This document shows positions 1 through 4,684 of a stretch of 7,854 nucleotides of DNA, in pieces. Location of the stretch: assembly GCA_026390245.1 (NCBI GenBank), contig JAPLGI010000067.1, positions 1-7,854 on the forward strand, in the 5' to 3' direction. Under the pieces are notes generated by a model. That model was not told where the DNA came from. It searched no databases and saw nothing but the letters and a program-made list of their open reading frames with translations. The translations under genes were made by a program, and so were the position numbers. The stretch is from Caldisericota bacterium. Its GTDB lineage: Bacteria > Caldisericota > Caldisericia > Cryosericales > Cryosericaceae. Positions within the stretch are counted from its first letter, which is position 1; each line of letters opens with the position of its first letter.

Positions 1-1
1 G

Positions 2-124
2 TCACGTGAGCTCCTTGTGCCGGCGCTCGACAGGATGACGCTCTCAGACAGTCAGCAGGCGGCTCTTTCATATGTTGGATGTCGCCGCACGGGTGTGGCG
101 AGTGCTATTGGACCCATGCTTTGA
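2..124 (+). CDS. C-terminal fragment of an unrecognised protein (runs off the left edge)
   Basis: Reading from base 2 gives 40 open codons and then TGA at 122-124. No start codon is needed, because the gene would begin outside the window. The peptide ends in CRRTGVASAIGPML and is mixed hydrophobic and charged, like the end of a soluble globular protein. The codons are rich in G/C at third positions, as in the other genes here. A terminator-like hairpin follows 20 bases after the stop, which supports this being a real gene end. I do not recognise the family. Forty codons could be open by chance, so confidence is moderate. Confidence 0.42.
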   Translation, partial: SRELLVPALDRMTLSDSQQAALSYVGCRRTGVASAIGPML

Positions 125-143
125 GACATCGACAGTGAGCGTT

Positions 144-170
144 CGATCGGACTTCTCCGGTCGTCTGTTT
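144..170 (+). terminator. Possible Rho-independent terminator of the upstream gene
   Basis: CGATCGG (144-150) pairs with CCGGTCG (157-163) through seven pairs, one of them G-T, around the 6-base loop ACTTCT. The T-rich tail TCTGTTT follows. It sits 20 bases after the stop codon at 124. The stem is short and the tail is interrupted, so it may be weak. Confidence 0.42.
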
Positions 171-317
171 CCCTGTGCACAGACCTGCAAGACAAGATAG
201 TATGGGTTCGAACGGAACATTGTCAACGAAGGTTGTGTGTGGAACACCATTACCAACGTTCATGGGCCAAATCTGTGAATGATTCCAAGCTCACTCCCGG
301 TGGAAGTTGTCAAGCCA

Positions 318-329
318 TATAGCTATACT
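318..329 (+). promoter_or_regulatory. Possible -10 element overlapping a palindrome upstream of the OsmC gene
   Basis: TATACT at 324-329 matches five of six positions of the -10 consensus and would start transcription near 336, about 46 bases before the OsmC start. It overlaps the perfect 10-base palindrome TATAGCTATA (318-327). No good -35 lies 16-18 bases upstream; TTGTCA at 307-312 is only 11 bases away. The promoter may need an activator, or may not be real. The rest of 125-381 shows no gene, RNA gene or repeat that I can support. Confidence 0.27.
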
Positions 330-381
330 ACCGTCGAGACAAGAAACTCCTTCGGTCTCATTAGAAAATGGAGGCAACAAC

Positions 382-831
382 ATGGCAATTTCAACGTTCA
401 AGAATGTAACACGCAAGCTGCCCGGCGGCCTCGCCGTCGAAAGCGAGTCTCGTGGCTTCAAGATCATCATGGACGAACCGCCGTCTCTTGGAGGTACCGA
501 CACAGGCATGAACCCTGTGGAGGGATTGCTCGCGGCGCTGGGTTCCTGCCAGACTATTGTCGCCGCCGCGTTTGCGAAGTCTCAGGGGATTGACCTCAAG
601 GAATTCTGGGTAGAGCTCGAAGGCGATCTGGACACTGACGGGTTCCTCAAGGGCGATCCGAACGTGCGTCCGGGGTACCAGGAAGTACGCTTCACCATGC
701 ATATCAAAACGGATGCGCCCCAGGACAAGGTGGAAGCCTTTCAGAAGTTTATCGAGAGCCGTTGTCCGGTCGGCGACTCACTTGGAAAGGGCGTGACCAT
801 CAAGCCGTCGACCATCGTCGTCGAAGCCTAG
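382..831 (+). CDS. OsmC/Ohr-family peroxide-detoxifying protein
   Basis: The product has 149 residues, the usual size for the family. The start at 382 is preceded by GGAGG (370-374) with a 7-base gap; an upstream in-frame start at 307 has no such site. Two cysteines typical of OsmC proteins are present: Cys56 in the helix motif NPVEGLLAALGSC and Cys128 in SRCPVGDSL. Glu47 lies in the first motif. Family members work as homodimers in the cytoplasm. The cysteine pair reduces organic hydroperoxides or related oxidants and is regenerated by a dithiol such as a lipoylated protein. The N-terminal strand region (about 1-35) and the later strands with the motif around GYQEVRF fit the OsmC fold. I see no signal peptide. 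The gene stands alone, convergent with the ABC-F gene, and ends in a strong hairpin. I cannot say whether it is closer to Ohr, OsmC or the YhfA-like branch, so I give no gene symbol. Confidence 0.93.
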   Translation: MAISTFKNVTRKLPGGLAVESESRGFKIIMDEPPSLGGTDTGMNPVEGLLAALGSCQTIVAAAFAKSQGIDLKEFWVELEGDLDTDGFLKGDPNVRPGYQEVRFTMHIKTDAPQDKVEAFQKFIESRCPVGDSLGKGVTIKPSTIVVEA

Positions 832-870
832 TCACACCAAATAGTCCGAAACTAGCGTTTGTAGAATCAC

Positions 871-897
871 AGCCCCGCCGGATGGCGGGGCTTCTTC
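871..897 (+). terminator. Terminator between the convergent OsmC and ABC-F genes
   Basis: AGCCCCGCC (871-879) and GGCGGGGCT (884-892) form a perfect 9-pair stem with loop GGAT, followed by TCTTCT. It starts 40 bases after the OsmC stop. The stem also lies 23 bases beyond the ABC-F stop on the other strand, where it lacks a T-run, so it probably serves mainly the plus strand. Confidence 0.82.
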
Positions 898-914
898 TAT
901 GCAGGCCCAGGAGT

Positions 915-2534
915 TCAGGAATCGCTGCCGTCGAAGAGATTCTCCTGCGACCAACCGCCCGTGCCATCCAGGGAGAGGAATTGTTGACCGACAGCCCGGG
1001 CAAGTGAAACGTCGTGTGTGACCATCACCAGCGCACCGGTGAACTGTGACAGTGCCTGCTCCAGCAGTGTCACGGCGTCGATGGCCAGGTTCCCTTCGAG
1101 TTCGTCGATGATCAGGAGGTCAGGCTTTGCGGCGACGAGGCGGGCAATGAAGACTCGTTTCTGCTGTCCTGCGGACAGGAGCCCAACCGGCTGGAAAACC
1201 TGTTCGTCTTCGATGCCCAGTGTCCCGAGAAGGATGCGTGCATCCTCACTGCTTACACTGCTTGCCTCGCGCACGAGGTCTATGGGAAGGTCCTCGCCGT
1301 GGTCCAGCACAATCTGCTGAGGCACGAATCCGACTCTGACCGATGGCGACAGCATCACGTCTCCGCCGTTTGGCTGCCGTTGCCCCATCATGATCTGCAG
1401 CAGTGTGGACTTGCCTGCGCCGTTAGGCCCAAGCAGACACCAGTGTTCACCGCCACGGACTGTCAGTGATAGATCGTGGAACAGCATACGATCCCCTGCC
1501 GAAGCAGTGACACGCACCAGCGACACCAGGATGCCGCCGCGGACGGAGCCTTCGAGGGTGTAGTCCCTCACCTTCTCGACGAACGGTTTTGCACTGGTTG
1601 CCGCATCCAATGATCGCTCGAGCTTGGTCCGTATGCTGTTGGCCCTCTTTTGCATCCTGGCGGCCATATGGCTGTAGTGTGACACAGCTCTTCCTCGATG
1701 CGCGGCCATGTCGATGCTGTCTGCGTGTTGTCGGAGATCGCCAATAGCCTGTTTCAGCTGCCGGACCTTGCGTGTCTGAACTGTGTAGACGTCGCGGTCA
1801 TGTTCCTCTTGCGCGCGCATGGTGGCGACGTATTGCGTATAGCCTCCAGCGTACAGTCGTCCGTGTCCGTGTGTCAACTCGAGGACCTGCGTACAGACCA
1901 GGTCCAGGAAGTGCCGGTCGTGTGACACGACGATATATGGCCGGTCGAGTTCCTGCAGCATTGCGGCCAGTTGCGCCCGCTTCTGGATGTCGAGATGTGA
2001 CGTAGGTTCGTCAAGAACCAGGAGATCCGCTCGCGCGATCAGCGCTTCTGCAACCCGCAGCCACAACCGCTCGCCGACTGACAGAGACGCGACGGTATGG
2101 CCCCAGAGCTCTTGTGGCAGTCCGGCAACGGCCAGCGTGCGCTGGACCTCGGCCAGAACCGCATAACCGCCTTGTGCCGCAAACTCGGCTGCAGCTTCTC
2201 CTGCACTGTCTGTGCCGGAGTGCGACTGCATGATGCCCCACGCCGTGCTGAGGACTGGGTGGCGAGCCGCAATGGCGCTTGTCATGACCAGTCTGCTGTC
2301 GCCGGCGTCGATCTCGATCAGTGCGATGCGCGGTGTCGGCCGGGATCTGCTGATGGTACCTGTGGCTGGCTGCAGCCTTCCTGTCAGGAGGCCCAGCAGA
2401 GTCGACTTGCCGCTGCCATTCGGGCCGATAATGCCGAGCCGGGAGGCATCGGAGACAGCAAAGGTGACTCCCTCGAAGAGAAGCTTGGCTTGTTCGGGAT
2501 ATGAAAAAGCAAGGTTTGTGCAGGTGATCTGCAT
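915..2534 (-). CDS. ABC-F ATPase, ribosome-protection (antibiotic resistance) type
   Basis: The product has 539 residues with two ABC ATPase domains and no membrane segments, which defines ABC-F. These proteins bind the ribosomal E site and rescue or protect translating ribosomes.

Domain 1: Walker A GPNGSGKST (37-45), signature LSVGER (151-156), Walker B with DEPTSHLD (175-182) and His205. A charged, probably coiled-coil linker (about 239-320) follows, of the size that reaches the peptidyl-transferase centre. Domain 2: Walker A GPNGAGKST (369-377), signature LSAGQQKR (453-460), an altered Walker B/D-loop DELEGNLAID (477-486) and His507.

The SAGQQKR signature and altered second D-loop recall resistance members such as the Vga/Lsa group more than housekeeping EttA or Uup, but this is a judgement by eye. 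The ATG at 2534 is chosen because GGAGG (2544-2540) lies 5 bases upstream. An in-frame GTG at 2558 lies inside a hairpin and has no such site. The HAD gene is upstream on the same strand. Confidence 0.92.
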   Translation of the reverse strand: MQITCTNLAFSYPEQAKLLFEGVTFAVSDASRLGIIGPNGSGKSTLLGLLTGRLQPATGTISRSRPTPRIALIEIDAGDSRLVMTSAIAARHPVLSTAWGIMQSHSGTDSAGEAAAEFAAQGGYAVLAEVQRTLAVAGLPQELWGHTVASLSVGERLWLRVAEALIARADLLVLDEPTSHLDIQKRAQLAAMLQELDRPYIVVSHDRHFLDLVCTQVLELTHGHGRLYAGGYTQYVATMRAQEEHDRDVYTVQTRKVRQLKQAIGDLRQHADSIDMAAHRGRAVSHYSHMAARMQKRANSIRTKLERSLDAATSAKPFVEKVRDYTLEGSVRGGILVSLVRVTASAGDRMLFHDLSLTVRGGEHWCLLGPNGAGKSTLLQIMMGQRQPNGGDVMLSPSVRVGFVPQQIVLDHGEDLPIDLVREASSVSSEDARILLGTLGIEDEQVFQPVGLLSAGQQKRVFIARLVAAKPDLLIIDELEGNLAIDAVTLLEQALSQFTGALVMVTHDVSLARAVGQQFLSLDGTGGWSQENLFDGSDS

Positions 2535-2540
2535 ATGTTC

Positions 2541-2581
2541 CTCCGTGTTCGTCGTCACGATGCCGGGGGCATGTGACGGAG
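2541..2581 (-). promoter_or_regulatory. Hairpin in the ABC-F leader that can mask the ribosome binding site
   Basis: Given as plus-strand bases; the RNA is the complement. GTCAC-g-ATGCC (2554-2564) pairs with GGCATGTGAC (2568-2577) around a GGG loop: ten pairs with one bulged base. Outside it, CTCCGT (2541-2546) is the exact complement of ACGGAG (2576-2581). CTCCGT is most of the ABC-F ribosome binding site. The two stems share bases 2576-2577, so they compete or merge with a shortened inner stem. A second copy of TGACGGA (2574-2580 and 2596-2602) offers an alternative partner. No T-run follows, so any control would be on translation rather than termination. Confidence 0.5.
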
Positions 2582-2603
2582 TTGTCGCTACGGTATGACG
2601 GAA

Positions 2604-2633
2604 CTATGCAATGCGCACTCGAAGTACCTCCAT
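2604..2633 (-). CDS. Possible leader peptide (9 codons) of the ABC-F gene
   Basis: ATG at 2633-2631 opens nine codons ending in TAG (2606-2604), with product MEVLRVRIA. It lies inside the predicted leader RNA, 70 bases before the ABC-F start, just ahead of the hairpin. It contains Arg-Val-Arg, matching the Arg/Lys-X-Arg/Lys pattern at which macrolides are known to stall ribosomes. A weakness is that no ribosome binding site precedes the ATG. A perfect GGAGG (2631-2627) lies inside it, 8 bases before an in-frame GTG (2618), which would give only a 4-codon peptide. Such short ORFs are common by chance. Confidence 0.22.
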   Translation of the reverse strand: MEVLRVRIA

Positions 2634-2663
2634 GAGCGCCAGGAAACGCCCGGTCGCACAACC

Positions 2664-2691
2664 ATCGTACAACCTACTGTCGTATTGGCAA
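2664..2691 (-). promoter_or_regulatory. Probable promoter of the ABC-F gene
   Basis: On the minus strand, -35 TTGCCA (2691-2686, five of six consensus) is followed after 16 bases by -10 TACGAT (2669-2664, four of six). Transcription would begin near 2657, giving a leader of about 120 bases. The promoter lies just after the HAD stop codon, so the ABC-F gene could be expressed independently of HAD. Confidence 0.45.
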
Positions 2692-2705
2692 GAGGCGGTC
2701 CGATC

Positions 2706-3848
2706 CTACCGCGGCTTGTCCTCGTGTCTGCGGAAGGGGTTCCAGGACCTTCTCTCTGCAGGAGCGAGGGTCGGTTCTGCGGGGCGAGGCGTGAAAGGCT
2801 CTGGTTTCGTGCGCTGCGGTTCAGGGACGGGCGGCATGGCCACCGGTTTGACTGGTGTCGTGACAGCAGGTGCTGCTGATGGGGGCTCTGGGGACGGCTG
2901 GACCTGTGGCGCGACAGGATACACGGGAGCAACAGGTTCCACCACAGCAACAGGAGCATGGAGAGGTGGTGCCGCCTCGACAGGCGGCATGGAAACCGGC
3001 GCGTTCACGACGGGCGCCACTGCCTCTTCAGGCATGACGGCAGATACTATGGGCTCGGCAGCCACAGGCTCCTGGACCCTGGAAGGCGCAGGTGGAGCCT
3101 GGGAAGCGGATGTCTGTGGAACAAGGACCTCGAGAATTACGGGAGCCGGTGCTGCAGACACGACGGGAGCGGGGGCAACAAAGACCGGAGGTCTCGCGAT
3201 CGCGGGCTCATTCCCCGGCAGCCAGTGGAGAGCCAGTGCCATCGGTATCTCGGCAATGTCATGGATGCGGACGTCCGCGAGTTCCAGCTCCTCGGGAGCC
3301 CATCCATAGGCAGCGCCTATCGCAAAATAGCCTCCAGCGTAAGCAGCCTGCATGTCGTCGGCCCGGTCGCCGACCATCGCGCACCGCTCCGGATGAAGCT
3401 CATTCCAGACATCGCACAGCATCATTGTCTTCGTCTGGTCAGGACGGGAGGGAACGCGGACCATGGAGAACAGGTCACGGACACCCGCCCTGGTCAGGAT
3501 CGTCTCGGGATACCAGCCGGGGGCATTGCTGCACACACCGAGCTTCCACCCATCCAGCGCCAAAGCCCGGAGGACATCTGTGGTCCCAGGGTACAACTCA
3601 CCCTGTGTCTTCACGTACTCCTGTTCCAGGAGGTCGAACTCAGAGGCCAGCTCCTGGGTTGGCGTACCCAGCTGCAGCTGTTCCAGCCAGGCTCGCCATT
3701 CGCTGCCGCTCTGGCCGATGAAGCTGCGAAGGAAGGCTTCATCAGGAACGGGGAACGCATGACGGCTGGCAAACTCCCGCACGGAAGGGAAGAAGGACGT
3801 CTCCGTCCGAAAGAGCGTGCCATCCATGTCGAACATGATCAGGTTCAT
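2706..3848 (-). CDS. HAD-superfamily hydrolase (phosphatase-like) with proline-rich C-terminal tail
   Basis: The product has 380 residues. Residues 1-215 form a complete HAD phosphatase of the phosphoglycolate-phosphatase-like type. Motif I is DMDGT (7-11, nucleophile Asp7 and acid/base Asp9), motif II is Ser107 in VCSNA, motif III is Lys140, and motif IV is GDRADD (160-165). A helical cap lies at about 18-85. The family transfers phosphate from small metabolites to water in the cytoplasm; the substrate cannot be read from sequence.

Residues 217-363 are a Pro/Ala/Val/Glu-rich, probably disordered stretch. The end (364-380) is basic and contains WNPFRR. The tail is in the same continuous frame, with no sign of frameshift.

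ATG 3848 is favoured over the adjacent ATG 3851 because GGAGG (3859-3855) is 6 rather than 3 bases away. A promoter lies at 3905-3933. No terminator is visible before the ABC-F gene. Confidence 0.9.
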   Translation of the reverse strand: MNLIMFDMDGTLFRTETSFFPSVREFASRHAFPVPDEAFLRSFIGQSGSEWRAWLEQLQLGTPTQELASEFDLLEQEYVKTQGELYPGTTDVLRALALDGWKLGVCSNAPGWYPETILTRAGVRDLFSMVRVPSRPDQTKTMMLCDVWNELHPERCAMVGDRADDMQAAYAGGYFAIGAAYGWAPEELELADVRIHDIAEIPMALALHWLPGNEPAIARPPVFVAPAPVVSAAPAPVILEVLVPQTSASQAPPAPSRVQEPVAAEPIVSAVMPEEAVAPVVNAPVSMPPVEAAPPLHAPVAVVEPVAPVYPVAPQVQPSPEPPSAAPAVTTPVKPVAMPPVPEPQRTKPEPFTPRPAEPTLAPAERRSWNPFRRHEDKPR

Positions 3849-3904
3849 CATTGGCCTCCTGTCCTGCGTTGCGTGTCCGCTCGCGCAGGCACTGCCACAC
3901 AAGT

Positions 3905-3933
3905 ATTGTAAGGCCGTGGACCGTGTCGTGCAA
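3905..3933 (-). promoter_or_regulatory. Promoter of the HAD gene
   Basis: On the minus strand, -35 TTGCAC (3933-3928) and -10 TACAAT (3910-3905, five of six consensus) are separated by exactly 17 bases. Transcription would start near 3898, about 50 bases before the ATG at 3848. Confidence 0.6.
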
Positions 3934-3948
3934 GACGGAAGTCACAAG

Positions 3949-3976
3949 TTGCAGTAAGGCGCAGACGGTATAGGAT
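3949..3976 (+). promoter_or_regulatory. Probable promoter of the P-loop kinase gene
   Basis: TTGCAG (3949-3954) and TAGGAT (3971-3976, four of six consensus) are 16 bases apart, and transcription would begin near 3983, 40 bases before the GTG start. The -35 boxes of this and the divergent HAD promoter form an inverted repeat, TGCAA (3929-3933) and TTGCA (3949-3953). This could be a shared operator or simply the two boxes. Confidence 0.42.
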
Positions 3977-4022
3977 AGTAGAAGCGGGCGCCGGAGTGCC
4001 GTCTGGCAGAGAGGGGAGTCGC

Positions 4023-4529
4023 GTGAAGAGTCTTGTCGTCATTGGTGGACCGATGGGAGTTGGCAAAGGCGCGGTGTGCAGGGTGTTGCTGAGTCGCAGC
4101 GACAAGGCGGTGTGGCTCGACGGCGACTGGTGCTGGATGATGCATCCGTGGCAGGTGACCAACGAGACCGAGGCAATGGTGGAGCGCAACATCATCGTTC
4201 TCCTTCGCAACTATCTGGCCTGTTCCGCGTACGAGACGGTGATCTTTGATTGGGCGCTGGACAGGGAACTGGTCGTTCGCACGATTCTCTCAGGGTTGCG
4301 GGACCTGGAATGCAGAGTGACACGCGTCTCGCTGGTCTGCGCTCCCGAAGAGCTGCGCGCTCGTCTCATCGCGGATGCACGTTCCCCATCTGCCCTTGAC
4401 GAAGCGGTCCTTCAGCTTTCCCTGTACCAGACGCTTGAAGCCCCGTGTCTTGATACAACGGGTCTGACCGTGTTGCAGGTGGTTGACCGGGTGCAGGAAA
4501 TGATCCGGGCCGGAAGCAAGCACTCCTGA
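4023..4529 (+). CDS. Small P-loop NTPase / kinase-like protein of unknown substrate
   Basis: The product has 168 residues in a single P-loop kinase-like domain. The Walker A loop is GPMGVGKG (9-16). After Lys15 it has Gly where kinases usually have the Mg-binding Ser/Thr. A conspicuous WLDGDWCWMM segment (31-40) lies where nucleoside/shikimate-type kinases hold the substrate-binding DxD-like strand. FDWALDRE (75-82) is the likely second acidic strand. Arg113, Arg115 and Arg120 in the later helix region could form a lid that contacts phosphate.

Uncharacterised small AAA/kinase-like proteins with a DGDWCW motif are familiar to me from Firmicutes, but I know of no proven function.

The start is GTG 4023, preceded by an AGAGGGGAG stretch. 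An in-frame GTG at 3996 lacks such a site. The gene diverges from HAD and is transcribed alone. I see no membrane segment or signal peptide. Confidence 0.8.
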   Translation: MKSLVVIGGPMGVGKGAVCRVLLSRSDKAVWLDGDWCWMMHPWQVTNETEAMVERNIIVLLRNYLACSAYETVIFDWALDRELVVRTILSGLRDLECRVTRVSLVCAPEELRARLIADARSPSALDEAVLQLSLYQTLEAPCLDTTGLTVLQVVDRVQEMIRAGSKHS

Positions 4530-4548
4530 GAATCTTCTCCAGCACTGG

Positions 4549-4569
4549 CCGGTATTCTGCCGGTTCTGT
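4549..4569 (+). terminator. Weak hairpin after the P-loop kinase gene
   Basis: CCGGTA (4549-4554) can pair with TGCCGG (4558-4563), including one G-T pair, with a 3-base loop, followed by TTCTGT. It starts 20 bases after the stop. The stem is short and the tail is broken, so termination here is uncertain. Confidence 0.3.
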
Positions 4570-4600
4570 GAAGACCTCCGCCGAGCAGATGCCTGAACGC

Positions 4601-4609
4601 TGCTACAAT
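4601..4609 (+). promoter_or_regulatory. Extended -10 promoter of the lysozyme gene
   Basis: TGCTACAAT is an extended -10 element: TG, one base, then TACAAT (five of six consensus). No clear -35 lies 17 bases upstream, as is usual for extended -10 promoters. Transcription would begin near 4616, about 70 bases before the ATG at 4685. This also argues against the upstream in-frame start at 4568. Confidence 0.48.
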
Positions 4610-4684
4610 ATCCACACGCGTGGCGACAACCGGCCGGCAGACTGTGTCCGGAAACTCCACCGTGCGGGAGGCACAACCGTCGAC

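Noticed and set aside
173..182. Perfect palindrome CTGTGCACAG
   Set aside because: A single 10-base palindrome without a nearby promoter or second copy is expected by chance often enough not to be listed.
203..216. GGTTCGAA as in a tRNA T-arm
   Set aside because: The flanks do not pair as a T-stem, and no acceptor, D or anticodon arm can be built around it.
2535..2558. GTG at 2558 as start of the ABC-F protein
   Set aside because: It has no ribosome binding site and sits inside the leader hairpin. The ATG at 2534 has GGAGG at 5 bases and begins exactly at the conserved N-terminus.
2011..2661. Minus-strand 216-codon ORF
   Set aside because: It overlaps the first ATPase domain of the ABC-F gene in another frame, and its Arg/Ser/His-rich composition is typical of a shadow.
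2588..2665. Minus-strand ORF beginning MVVRPGV as the ABC-F leader peptide
   Set aside because: Its ATG (2665-2663) overlaps the predicted -10 element and lies upstream of the expected transcript start.
2611..3309. Plus-strand 232-codon ORF rich in Gly, Thr and Ala
   Set aside because: It is the antisense image of the Pro/Ala/Val-rich tail of the HAD protein. That minus-strand frame runs unbroken from a clear HAD domain with a good ribosome binding site.
2958..3911. Plus-strand 317-codon ORF
   Set aside because: It lies opposite the conserved HAD domain, shows no recognisable domain, and is Arg/His/Gly-rich as expected of a shadow frame in GC-rich DNA.
4568..4684. ATG at 4568 as start of the lysozyme
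   Set aside because: It would put 39 non-conserved residues before the signal peptide, and it lies upstream of the extended -10 promoter at 4601-4609.
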